Below, piece by piece: positions 8,854-16,703 of a stretch of DNA of 64,000 nucleotides. Source of the stretch: Nocardia vaccinii NBRC 15922 (GTDB taxonomy: Bacteria; Actinomycetota; Actinomycetes; Mycobacteriales; Mycobacteriaceae); the NCBI RefSeq assembly GCF_001613305.1, contig NZ_BDCC01000019.1, forward strand, positions 363,977-427,976, read 5' to 3'. Both the position numbers and the translations under genes were made by a program. The notes beneath the pieces were generated by a model. That model was not told where the DNA came from, made no database searches, and worked only from the letters and a program-made list of their open reading frames with translations. The stretch's first letter is position 1. The number at the start of each line of letters is the position of its first letter.

Positions 8854-9791
8854 ACGCCCCCTGGGGAAACGAGTCACCCGAGCTCGAGGCGAAGCGGAAA
8901 CTTCCCCCGCCGGCGGTGCAATTGTTGGAGCAGATCCACGCGCTGGCTGCCGCGGGTACAGCGATCACTCACGATCTCGCGGACAGTGCGTGGCCGGCGG
9001 CGACTGTCGCGTTGTGGCACAAGGATTTACAGCGCCTGGATCAGCGATGCGCCGCGGCCGAACAGCAAGCCCAGGCGGCGGGCGTGCCTCACGAGTTAGT
9101 CGCGATGGCGTGGTTTGCCGGGCATTGCGATGCCGAATGGACTCCGAGACAGGCTGATCCGACGCTGGGGCTGCGGCCCGTGCTGGGTGCGGAGCTGATG
9201 GCCAGTGCCGGGCAACTGCACAACATGGCCGCGGTATTGGTCAGCCACGAGTTTGCGCCGGGCTCGCGGCTGCCGCGCGACCCGTTCGAGGCCAATCAAC
9301 TCACTCGCAACATGGCCGCGATGTTCAAACGAGCCGCGATGTTGGCGAACCTGATCGGGGTGAGCGAGGCGGGCTGGGAATCGCTGTGGGACCTACCGCC
9401 GACCGCGCAGCGCGAATACCTCACAGCGTTCCTGGGACCCGATGCACAACAGGACCTGGAATGGGCGTGGAACCAGTACACCTCCACCGACGGCGAGACC
9501 ACCACGCTGCACACTATCGAGCAATTGAAGCACCGCGCCGGGCACCTCCCGAACCCCGGCTCGCCGAATCCCAGGAGCGTGTATGGCGCAGAGCATGCGA
9601 AGGCCGCGGCACTCCGCACATACCGCAACGCCCTGCACCAATTGCACGAACACCTCGCCACCGCTGCCGGCCCCGAGAGTGCTGTCGACGCCGCCTTCCC
9701 ACAGGGAACCGACCGAGGCTGGGAGCCGGACAACCACACCTCCGGCAGTGCCGAGCGGCAAACAGATCCGACTGCGGAGGTCGAACCGTGA
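8850..9791 (+). CDS. Tandem paralogue family member B (313 aa)
   Basis: Coupled to member A by an ATGA overlap. The signature motifs are clear: LLEQIHALAAAGTAI, AAGVPHELVAMAWFAG, then AEWTPR, then GQLHNMAAVLVSHEF and RNMAAMFKRAAMLANLIG. The C-terminal module is AVDAAFPQGTDRGWEPDN followed by a polar tail ending EVEP. That tail is encoded by GGAGGTC, the ribosome site of member C, so its final residues are probably not a protein signal. No signal peptide or catalytic motif is visible. It is as divergent from its neighbours as they are from each other, which implies an old duplication. Confidence 0.7.
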   Translation: MNAPWGNESPELEAKRKLPPPAVQLLEQIHALAAAGTAITHDLADSAWPAATVALWHKDLQRLDQRCAAAEQQAQAAGVPHELVAMAWFAGHCDAEWTPRQADPTLGLRPVLGAELMASAGQLHNMAAVLVSHEFAPGSRLPRDPFEANQLTRNMAAMFKRAAMLANLIGVSEAGWESLWDLPPTAQREYLTAFLGPDAQQDLEWAWNQYTSTDGETTTLHTIEQLKHRAGHLPNPGSPNPRSVYGAEHAKAAALRTYRNALHQLHEHLATAAGPESAVDAAFPQGTDRGWEPDNHTSGSAERQTDPTAEVEP

Positions 9792-10771
9792 ACACGTCGG
9801 ACCACGACGTGCCCGCGAGCTCACCGCCACCCGCGGCCGCGGGAATCACCGGTCCGAACGAGTTGGTGATCCGCGCTGGGCAGATCCCGCCGGGGCAGGC
9901 GATGATGCTGCGGCACATCCAGGAACTCGCGGCCAAGGACGCGGACCTGCACCGCCACCGCGCGTCAGTCGAGCACGGTACAGCGGATGAGGCTCGACAC
10001 GCCACCAGCGCAGCAGAACTCGACCGGCTCCGCGGAGTCCTGCAGATGCGGGCGCGCGCGGCGGGCGTACCGGTGGAATGGATCGCTCGGGTCACACAGT
10101 TGGGGCAGCAGGGAATCGGCTGGCACGAGGACCATCTGCTGCCGAACCCGATCACCTTCAACCAGCGTCGATCGGTCCACCGCATCGCGCAGGACACCCG
10201 CCATCTCACCGATATGGCAGCTCTCGCGGTCGTGCGTGAACACCACACCGCCCGTGCGGATCTCACGGTCCCGGATCCGGTCACGGCCGGGCAGTACACG
10301 CGAACTATGCACGCGCTGTGGCTGCGAGCCACCCGCACCGGCCAGACGATCACCCTCAGCCCCCGGGCCCGGCGGCGAGCCTGGGGTATCGACCAGGATA
10401 CGCTGGTTCGCCGGGTCCACGGGCTGCTGCACCTGAGTGCCACAGACATCGACATGCTGTGGCGGCACCACGCTGCCCCCGCTCTGACGGACCGGCTCCG
10501 AGCCTCGCTGCGAGAACTACGCGATGCCGTGCCCGAACCTTCCGCCGCCGATCCCGAGGTGCATGCTCCGGAGCCGAAGCAGATACTCGCCGCCGCGCGC
10601 GCTGCCCTCTACGCCGTGGTGGCAGAACAGCAGGCACCGGTCATCGGGGAGTTCATCGCCGAGGTATTGCCCCAGGTCGATCAGGCTCGTGCTTGGCACC
10701 CCGATACCGCCACCACACCCGATACAGACCACGGCGTCCCACCGCACCGAGGCGGTGGGCCCGACCCCTGA
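9788..10771 (+). CDS. Tandem paralogue family member C (327 aa)
   Basis: GTG overlaps the previous stop (GTGA) with GGAGGT at 9776-9781. This is one of the best examples of the family: MMLRHIQELAAKDADLH, ARAAGVPVEWIARVTQLG, GIGWHED, HLTDMAALAVVREHH, RTMHALWLRATRTGQ and HGLLHLSATDIDMLW. The C-terminal module is VIGEFIAEVLPQVDQARAW followed by a Pro/Gly tail ending GPDP. Its closest relative in the window is member E, which shares MAALAVVR and the GPDP ending. About 325 bases follow before the next full-length member. Confidence 0.72.
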   Translation: MNTSDHDVPASSPPPAAAGITGPNELVIRAGQIPPGQAMMLRHIQELAAKDADLHRHRASVEHGTADEARHATSAAELDRLRGVLQMRARAAGVPVEWIARVTQLGQQGIGWHEDHLLPNPITFNQRRSVHRIAQDTRHLTDMAALAVVREHHTARADLTVPDPVTAGQYTRTMHALWLRATRTGQTITLSPRARRRAWGIDQDTLVRRVHGLLHLSATDIDMLWRHHAAPALTDRLRASLRELRDAVPEPSAADPEVHAPEPKQILAAARAALYAVVAEQQAPVIGEFIAEVLPQVDQARAWHPDTATTPDTDHGVPPHRGGGPDP

Positions 10772-11096
10772 CCGCGAAACCGTCGAATACCACTGCACCA
10801 CAGGATGTTTCGAACCAAAGGAATTACGCTATGAGCGAGCGAATCTCGTCGGCGACTCGCCAGCGGCGCGGATGCTGCACGGGCGCCGACCCGTAGAACC
10901 CGGGGCGGGCATCGCGTCGAACATGGACTCGAAAACCTCGGTGCTGCAATGGTATCAAGTAGGTCCAAGCCGTTGACGCTGGCTGACGCGAATCCAGCCT
11001 TCACCCTGAATCCATCGCGAGGGACATCAGACTGCCGCACCGGCCCTGTATGCCGTAACCGGTGCGGTCCGCTTCGAAAACGAAGGCGGCCCATGG
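10772..11096 (+). other. Gap inside the conjugation operon with a 21-codon frame and a duplicated leader
   Basis: No long frame is convincing here. A 21-codon frame at 10831-10896 (MSERISSATRQRRGCCTGADP) follows AAAGGA eight bases upstream and may be a leader peptide. Downstream, 10973-11064 contains three short blocks also found before member G: GTTGACGCTGGC, GCGAGGGACATC and GGTGCGGTCCGCTTC in the same order. The segment therefore looks like a conserved 5' leader, possibly with its own promoter, rather than random spacer. Confidence 0.45.
10973..11064 (+). repeat. Duplicated 5' leader, copy 1 (before member D)
   Basis: Three blocks occur in the same order and orientation as at 14499-14616: GTTGACGC-T/C-GGC, then GCGAGGGACATC, then GGTGCGGTCCGCTTC, just before a paralogue start. 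The spacing between the second and third blocks is 32 bases here and 43 in copy 2. Both copies precede the two paralogues that share PAHRHLGRIE, so gene and leader were probably duplicated together. TTGACG may be a -35 element, but no good -10 is obvious. Confidence 0.5.
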
Positions 11097-11999
11097 ATGT
11101 CCGAGAACACTCCCGATCAGTCATCCCACTTCCCCGACCACACCACTGCTGGCGAATACAGGCCACGCCAGAGCGATCCCGACGCCGGCGGTCCGGCCCC
11201 TGGCTCTTCGGGCGCACAGTTCCCGCCGCTGTCCGATCCGGTCCTGGCGCAGCTGCGCGACGGCCCGATCGCGCACCGGTTCGGCGCCGACGACTCCGAT
11301 GCCGTGCACGCAAAACTCCTGCGCACAGTCCAAGACGCCAGCGCGGCACGCTCGGAGTGGATGACCGAGGCGGTCGACCACGACCTGGCGACCAGCGACC
11401 CGGCCTGGCGGTGGGCGCTGTACTCCAACGGCATCGATGCCGACGTGCGCGACGCGCGCGCCAACGCTGAGCAGGCCGGTGTGCCGGCCACCGACATCAT
11501 CGACGCCGAAGCGCTGGGCAGCGCGCGGGTGTCGTGGGCCGAGCAGCCCGCGCACCGGCATCTGGGTCGTATCGAGCTGCTGAGCCGAGAAGTGTTCGAC
11601 GCGAACAACCGAGCCGAGACCGCCCGCGGCCTGGTCGGGGATATCGCCGAACGCTTCGATCGCCTCTACGGGGTCATCGACACCCTCAGCGAAGGCCTGA
11701 ACCGCGCACGCTCCATGGTCAGCGACCTGGCCATGGACCTGGCCGCGAACGGCTTGCCCCTCACCACCACTGGCGCATCACCCGACCCGCCGGGCACCGA
11801 ACACGACGCATCTGTCCTCGCGACTGGAGCAGAGACCCAGCCCGACACAGGTGTGGGTCGCGCCGAGGGCGGCTCGGGGATCGGGGACGCGGTGGGCGCG
11901 GCCCTGCCTGACACCGGCCAAACCCGGTGGGCCACCGCGGAACCGCCACCGGCGGCTGCCAACCAGCAACCGCCCGTGCAGCCGGAGGTCGGCCGATGA
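11097..11999 (+). CDS. Tandem paralogue family member D (300 aa)
   Basis: A disordered N-terminus of about 45 residues precedes the family core: LLRTVQDASAARSEW, ANAEQAGVPATDIIDAEALG and VSWAEQPAHRHLGRIELL. The PAHRHLGRIE block follows the conserved Trp directly and is shared only with member G, so D and G form a subgroup. The second conserved helix region is replaced by a longer coiled stretch (ERFDRLYGVIDTLSEGLNRA). The C-terminal module is GIGDAVGAALPDTGQTRW, then a Pro/Gln tail. An ATG four bases earlier (11093) is out of frame. It overlaps the next small gene as ATGA with GGAGGT just upstream. Confidence 0.68.
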   Translation: MSENTPDQSSHFPDHTTAGEYRPRQSDPDAGGPAPGSSGAQFPPLSDPVLAQLRDGPIAHRFGADDSDAVHAKLLRTVQDASAARSEWMTEAVDHDLATSDPAWRWALYSNGIDADVRDARANAEQAGVPATDIIDAEALGSARVSWAEQPAHRHLGRIELLSREVFDANNRAETARGLVGDIAERFDRLYGVIDTLSEGLNRARSMVSDLAMDLAANGLPLTTTGASPDPPGTEHDASVLATGAETQPDTGVGRAEGGSGIGDAVGAALPDTGQTRWATAEPPPAAANQQPPVQPEVGR

Positions 12000-12145
12000 G
12001 CACACCCCCCGCACCACAGGTGCGTCGGTACGAACGGGCGACCGTGCCGGTGGGGCAATCCCGCCACCGCCTCGAACACCAGGATGCTGGTAGCAGTAGT
12101 GAGGGCTTGGCGCTGTCTCTTCGCGCGGTGGGACACGAATCGTGA
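11996..12145 (+). CDS. 49-residue coupled microprotein
   Basis: ATG overlaps the stop of member D with GGAGGT seven bases upstream, and the stop overlaps the GTG of member E. The peptide STPPAPQVRRYERATVPVGQ continues with an Arg/His/Ser-rich stretch and ends AVGHES. No domain is recognised. The perfect coupling on both sides argues for translation. It may be a remnant of another paralogue or a translational bridge. Confidence 0.5.
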   Translation: MSTPPAPQVRRYERATVPVGQSRHRLEHQDAGSSSEGLALSLRAVGHES

Positions 12146-13440
12146 GCGGCCCGGTACGTGATCCGCATCCCCACGAGCAGGAACTGATCGCGGCGCTGCA
12201 TCGGATCCATGAGCTGGCCGCGGCGACTGCGGCACTGGATCGGGTACTGGCGTTCGGGGGAGCCGATTGGATTGTCAATACCGCGGCCCGCGAGCGCCAC
12301 GAGACGATGTCGGATGTGGTGCTGGCCGAACAGCGCGCGCGCTCGTTGGTGGTCGGCGGGCAGATCATCACCGCGGTCCGGCACGGCGGGCAGACCGGTC
12401 ACCGCTGGATCGATCCTGAACCCGAGCATCTGTCCACCCCGCAAGGCATGGACCGGTGGGCGCGACGGATCGCACCGGAAGCTCCACCTACGGCGCCGGG
12501 TATTGGCGCGGCGATGCGGGCAGAGTACCTGCCCGCCCAGACAACCAGATGGCTGCGCGAGGTACAGCACCTGGCCGCCGAGGTGACCCGGATGCGCCAG
12601 GCAGCCACTCTGACCGCAGCCGGCGGTGATGTCAGTGTGCTGGCGCTGATGGTGACCCGGGTCGGCGATATCGATCGGCACCGCGAGGCCACTGAGGTCC
12701 GGGCACACGCCGCGGGGGTGTCGTTGCGGTGGATCGCATGGGCGCGGACGCGCGGACAGGTAGGCCGCGAATGGGATCCGGATCAGGCCCTGGTGCTGCC
12801 GGTCCCGGACGCCCGGCACCGCGCCGCCGAACACGTCACCGACGACATGCGCCATGTCACTGACATGGCCGCCCTCGCGGTGGTCCGCGACCACCAGCAT
12901 CACACCGACCCTGGCACGGATCGGTCGGTGGCGCGAAAACAGTTCGCCCGCACCATGGATGCTCTCTGGTTCCGCGCCGCGCGCACCGCGCAGATCGCGG
13001 GATTGACTCCGCAGGAACGTGGCCGTATCTGGAGCACCAGCACCCAGGACTGTTATGGCCGGGTCGCGCACCTGCTGCACCTCGGTGGCGAGGAGATCGA
13101 CGCCCTGTGGGATCAGTATTCGGCTCCCGAGATCGCCGAACAGGCTCACCACTCGTTCGACGAACTCGCACACGCGGCGGCCGCGACCAACGTCACCAGC
13201 GTGCACGCCGCGACCGAACTGCTGCCCCCGGCGCCGCACTACTTCCTCGACCGCGCCCGGCACACCCTCGATCGGCTCGCCGCGATCACCTCGCCCGCCC
13301 AGACGGGGATCGGTACCGCTGTCGCCGAGATCATCCCCGCCGCCGACCAGCCGCGAGCGTGGGAAACCGAGACCGACCTCCACGGCCGCGCAGGGACCGA
13401 CACCATCGGCCCGCCCACAGGCCCTGGACCTGACCCGTAG
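12142..13440 (+). CDS. Tandem paralogue family member E, internally duplicated (432 aa)
   Basis: The longest member appears to contain two family units. The first half has LHRIHELAAATAALD, then a degenerate AGVP equivalent around VVGGQIITAVRHGG with HRWIDP after it. The second half has LREVQHLAAEVTRMRQ, AHAAGVSLRWIAWAR, GREWDP, HVTDMAALAVVRDHQ, RTMDALWFRAARTAQ and VAHLLHLGGEEIDALW. The C-terminal module IGTAVAEIIPAADQPRAW leads to a tail ending GPDP, nearly the same as in member C. The GTG overlaps the microprotein stop. The double unit suggests fusion of two adjacent copies. Confidence 0.7.
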   Translation: MSGPVRDPHPHEQELIAALHRIHELAAATAALDRVLAFGGADWIVNTAARERHETMSDVVLAEQRARSLVVGGQIITAVRHGGQTGHRWIDPEPEHLSTPQGMDRWARRIAPEAPPTAPGIGAAMRAEYLPAQTTRWLREVQHLAAEVTRMRQAATLTAAGGDVSVLALMVTRVGDIDRHREATEVRAHAAGVSLRWIAWARTRGQVGREWDPDQALVLPVPDARHRAAEHVTDDMRHVTDMAALAVVRDHQHHTDPGTDRSVARKQFARTMDALWFRAARTAQIAGLTPQERGRIWSTSTQDCYGRVAHLLHLGGEEIDALWDQYSAPEIAEQAHHSFDELAHAAAATNVTSVHAATELLPPAPHYFLDRARHTLDRLAAITSPAQTGIGTAVAEIIPAADQPRAWETETDLHGRAGTDTIGPPTGPGPDP

Positions 13441-13492
13441 CGCCCGAACACGTTTCGACTCACACAACCAATCAACGAACAAGAGAACAAAC

Positions 13493-14425
13493 ATGACCAC
13501 ATCGGATCCGGACCCGGTGACTCGGTGGCACGCCGAGCTGCTGGCCCAAATCACCCATCTCAGCGCCGAGCACGCGCGCGTCGCCGACCGCGGCCACAGC
13601 GGCTACGACGGGACCGACGCCGAGGCCCGCGAAGCCTGGCAAGTACATTTGGACGGGCTGGCAGCACAGCGAGAACACGCCGAACAGGTCGCCGCCTCCG
13701 CGGGCATCCGGCCACCGGCCATCGACCGAGCCCGACATCAAATCGACCCGACACGTGCTGCACCGCAGCAGGTTCCGGCATCCACCACGACCGGGGTGCC
13801 GGACCATGTGGCGGAGTTCTTCACCGACATGCTGACCGTGGATATGTTCCACCTCGAGCGCATCGCGATGCTCACCGCCGCCCGCCAACACCGCCTCGAC
13901 GCCGGCGGGTACGGATTCGGGCCCGCCCCGGACGTGTCGGCTGCGGTCGAACGCAACATGAGCCTGCTGCATCTGCGGATCACCGCTCTGGCCGCCGCGG
14001 CCGAACTCACTGCGGCCGAAGGGGACCGGTTCTGGAACACCCAGCCCGAGCACTGGCGGCACCTGGCACGAGTCACCGTGCACACGATGAACGATCTCGA
14101 ACTCGAACACACCTGGCGCAGTTACGCCTTCGCGGACACCGACCCTGCGGTCCCGCCCTACATCCCGGTCGATCCGCGCACCAACCTGCCCATCGGCGTG
14201 GCACACACGATCCCGCCGACCCCCACCGAACTGATCAGCATGGCCACCACAGCCCTGACCGGCCCGAGCCCCACCAACGCGGCAGCGCCCAGCGACGACG
14301 CGGTCCCCACCGGCCACAACGTGGAGGCGGCATTGCCCGCTGACACCACCCGCGCCTGGTCGCCCGGCGAGAGCCCCGACACCACCACCTCACCGTCGGG
14401 CCCGGACATCGGCCCCGACCCGTGA
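13493..14425 (+). CDS. Tandem paralogue family member F (310 aa)
   Basis: ATG follows a 52-base gap that is unusually AT-rich for the operon and contains AAGAGAAC as a weak ribosome site. The family core is present but divergent: LLAQITHLSAEHARV, VAASAGIRPPAIDRARH (the conserved Trp is missing), FHLERIAMLTAARQHR and RNMSLLHLRITALAAA. The C-terminal module VEAALPADTTRAWSPGE leads to GPDIGPDP, like C and E. No signal peptide or enzymatic motif is visible. It is probably a functional variant with an altered motif 1. Confidence 0.68.
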   Translation: MTTSDPDPVTRWHAELLAQITHLSAEHARVADRGHSGYDGTDAEAREAWQVHLDGLAAQREHAEQVAASAGIRPPAIDRARHQIDPTRAAPQQVPASTTTGVPDHVAEFFTDMLTVDMFHLERIAMLTAARQHRLDAGGYGFGPAPDVSAAVERNMSLLHLRITALAAAAELTAAEGDRFWNTQPEHWRHLARVTVHTMNDLELEHTWRSYAFADTDPAVPPYIPVDPRTNLPIGVAHTIPPTPTELISMATTALTGPSPTNAAAPSDDAVPTGHNVEAALPADTTRAWSPGESPDTTTSPSGPDIGPDP

Positions 14426-14498
14426 CGGTTCTCAGCTCGCTGAGGCAGCGGAAGCACCTACTGCTGCACCCGGCTACCGAGTTCTCGGCTGTGGTGGC

Positions 14499-14616
14499 TG
14501 TTGACGCCGGCCATCACAGTTCCCGACGACGCCACGCATTTTCTCCGCGAGGGACATCCCCGCCGCCATCCGGGTCCGCGCGCACCACGCGAGGAACACC
14601 CGGTGCGGTCCGCTTC
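14499..14616 (+). repeat. Duplicated 5' leader, copy 2 (before member G)
   Basis: This copy contains GTTGACGCCGGC, GCGAGGGACATC and GGTGCGGTCCGCTTC, matching the blocks before member D. The flanks have diverged, so conservation of the three blocks suggests a function such as a promoter, operator or RNA element. The member G ATG lies 16 bases after the last block with its own ribosome site AGCGAGGA. Confidence 0.5.
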
Positions 14617-14632
14617 CATCAGCGAGGACACG

Positions 14633-15445
14633 ATGTCTACCACTCACCCCGCGTCCACACCCGAAATCCTTGCGTCACAACCACTTCCGGTCGCGTCGCA
14701 ACCCGCTCCGGCTGCGGTCGAACGCACGCTGACGAGCCTGTATCTCACCACCGCGGTTCCGCCCTGGCTGCGCGATGGACCGGTCACCCAAACCTACGGG
14801 CGCCGCGCCGCGCACGACGCGATCGCTGCGGCCCGGCTGCGCGAGGTGCAGAACCTGGCCGCGATCACCGCCGGCCACGTCCAGGGCGTCACCTTGGACG
14901 ACGACCCCGATACTCAACAGCAACTCCTGGCCGCCGCCCTGGGGCACGCCTGCCAGGCCGCTGCCGCCACCGGAATCGCCGACGAGCACATCCAGGCTGC
15001 TCGAGACCTCGGTGAGTCCGGCGTGCCATGGGTCCACGCTCCCGCACACCGCCACCTCGGACGTATCGAACAACTCACCGCCGAGCTGGCCGCCGCGCAC
15101 ACCAGCTCGACCGTGCTGGCCTTGGTCGCCGCGCAGGCACTCCAGCGAGAACACCACGCACGCACCGCAATCGCCACGCTGCGTGACCAGCTCACCCACC
15201 CCGCCCCCACGATCGCTTCCGCGGATGCTGCGCCCGCTGAGCGCGCCGCGCCACGGCTTTGGGCCGTGCCGACCCCGCAGGAAACACCCGGCGGTGATGC
15301 TCGCCTGGACGGGGCGGGGATTGGGGACGCTGTGGCGGCAACCGCGCTCGAAGAAACACTCCCAGCCTGGGATCCGGGTGCTGCTCCCGGCGGCCCCGAC
15401 ACCGGCACCGGGGCGCGTCCGGTCGGGCAGGAGGTCGAGCTGTGA
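14633..15445 (+). CDS. Tandem paralogue family member G (270 aa)
   Basis: The start at 14633 is chosen because AGCGAGGA lies five bases upstream; a start at 14501 would be translated through the conserved leader blocks and is less likely. The core shows LREVQNLAAITAGHV, AAATGIADEHIQAARDLG, then VPWVHAPAHRHLGRIEQL, which ties it to member D. The C-terminal module GIGDAVAATALEETLPAW precedes a Gly/Pro tail ending EVEL, where the overlapping AGGAGGT of the next gene dictates the last residues. It is the shortest member and has lost the second conserved helix pair. Confidence 0.7.
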   Translation: MSTTHPASTPEILASQPLPVASQPAPAAVERTLTSLYLTTAVPPWLRDGPVTQTYGRRAAHDAIAAARLREVQNLAAITAGHVQGVTLDDDPDTQQQLLAAALGHACQAAAATGIADEHIQAARDLGESGVPWVHAPAHRHLGRIEQLTAELAAAHTSSTVLALVAAQALQREHHARTAIATLRDQLTHPAPTIASADAAPAERAAPRLWAVPTPQETPGGDARLDGAGIGDAVAATALEETLPAWDPGAAPGGPDTGTGARPVGQEVEL

Positions 15446-16632
15446 GCTGGCCGGACACCAGGGCCGGGATCACCGACCCGGACCACTACACCGATATCCC
15501 CGACCCGCAGGTGCGCGAACTGTTCGCCGCGTTCGCGCACCAACATCTGCTGCGGGAGATCGCCCCCTACGGCGAAACCGAGACGCAGACTCTCGAATTC
15601 GAGCAGTCGGCTGAGCACCTCGCACTCGAATGGGCGCAGCACCAGGATCCTCGGTTACGGCGGATGTGGACCGAACTCAAAGACGCGGTCGAGCTGTGGG
15701 ACACCCATCCCGAACACGCGCGGGGGATCGCCGAGCAGCTCGGCCGCGCCCGAGAGCGACGAGACCTCGCCCCGAACTCGGAACTATGGCTGACCAGACG
15801 ACACGCCCGCGAACTCACCGGCCACGCCCACGACCTGACGACCCGATCCGACCAGGACGCCGCCCGCTTCCGCCCGCCCACCGACCGCGCGACCACACGC
15901 GACAGCTCCCTTGAGCACGGCCCCGATCAGCGCACCGCGGTGGCCAAGACCCTCGGCGCCCCACGCACCCCGAGCAGCATGATCAGCCTGGACTCGGTCG
16001 ACGCGGCGATCACCGCGACCGATGAGCTGCTGCTGGCCGAGGAGTACCTCGCCCGCGCCGAGCAGCGAGCGCAACTGCTACCACCACAATTACGTGAAAC
16101 GACTGTCCTGGACCCCGAGACGCGCGCGGCGATGGGGTCCGCGGTACAAGCCCGGCTGCTGTGGCAGATCCAGGACCTGGCCGGCGAGCACACCCGCACC
16201 GCCGAAACGTTCACCGGCGACCCTGCCGCAGACCAAGCCACGATCGAACGCCTCGACCAACTCCATGCCGCACTGCTCTCAGCCCGTGCCGACGCGATCG
16301 ACGCCGGGGTACCGCAGGACATCGCCTACCGCGCCTACCAGCGCGGACGAGACACCCCGACATCACCGCCGCTCCAGCCGGTCGGCTGGCCGTCGGGGCA
16401 GCTCGATACGCCGCAACGAGGCACCACTGTCGACCCACCCTTGAGTCGAACCCGGCAGGTGGCGGCCTCTGGCAGCAGCGTTGACGCGCCGACCGAGGGC
16501 TCGGGCGCGGTGATCGATGAAGCAGTCGCCGCGGCATTGACCGACGAGCACGGCACCGACTGGCACCACCCCGCACACCACGAGCAGCAACCGGCCACAT
16601 CGGACGAACTCGGCGCGGAGGTCGCCTCGTGA
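15442..16632 (+). CDS. Tandem paralogue family member H (396 aa)
   Basis: GTG overlaps the stop of member G and has AGGAGGT upstream. The N-terminal 200 residues are a charged helical region not found in the other members (for example LEWAQHQDPRLRRMWTELKD). The C-terminal half carries the core: LLWQIQDLAGEHTRT and ADAIDAGVPQDIAYRAYQRG. The C-terminal module is GAVIDEAVAAALTDEHGTDW. As the last member it directly precedes the coupling protein, consistent with a link to substrate recognition or channel gating; this is inference from position only. Confidence 0.68.
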   Translation: MSWPDTRAGITDPDHYTDIPDPQVRELFAAFAHQHLLREIAPYGETETQTLEFEQSAEHLALEWAQHQDPRLRRMWTELKDAVELWDTHPEHARGIAEQLGRARERRDLAPNSELWLTRRHARELTGHAHDLTTRSDQDAARFRPPTDRATTRDSSLEHGPDQRTAVAKTLGAPRTPSSMISLDSVDAAITATDELLLAEEYLARAEQRAQLLPPQLRETTVLDPETRAAMGSAVQARLLWQIQDLAGEHTRTAETFTGDPAADQATIERLDQLHAALLSARADAIDAGVPQDIAYRAYQRGRDTPTSPPLQPVGWPSGQLDTPQRGTTVDPPLSRTRQVAASGSSVDAPTEGSGAVIDEAVAAALTDEHGTDWHHPAHHEQQPATSDELGAEVAS

Positions 16633-16703
16633 AAACCTCTGCTGCACACAGTTATCCACACCTGTTCACAGGCGTGGCAGTAGTGCTCGGGGTGGTGTGG
16701 TGA
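16629..16703 (+). CDS. Possible 24-residue hydrophobic microprotein before the coupling protein
   Basis: GTG overlaps the stop of member H and follows a perfect GGAGGT (16617-16622). The frame encodes KTSAAHSYPHLFTGVAVVLGVVW, whose second half is hydrophobic, and ends inside the start of the coupling protein. The same DNA contains TTATCCACA at 16652-16660, a perfect DnaA-box 9-mer, and a nearby TGTTCACAG. One such 9-mer in 64 kb is not significant by itself. Confidence 0.3.
   Translation: MKTSAAHSYPHLFTGVAVVLGVVW

Noticed and set aside
418..16600. Long reading frames on the minus strand through the conjugation operon (for example 418-1632, 2580-3863, 11761-13554)
   Set aside because: They are Arg/Pro/His-rich mirror frames caused by high third-position GC. 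They lack domains and contradict the coupled plus-strand genes.
500..16632. Common Glu-Val type C-terminus on many operon proteins as a protein sorting signal
   Set aside because: The residues are explained by GGAGGT ribosome sites of the overlapping next gene. Only the module further upstream, with the Pro and Trp, is not explained this way.
16652..16670. Replication origin at the DnaA-box-like sequence
   Set aside because: One 9-mer match plus one weak match is about what chance allows in 64 kb. There are no iterons, AT-rich unwinding region or rep gene.
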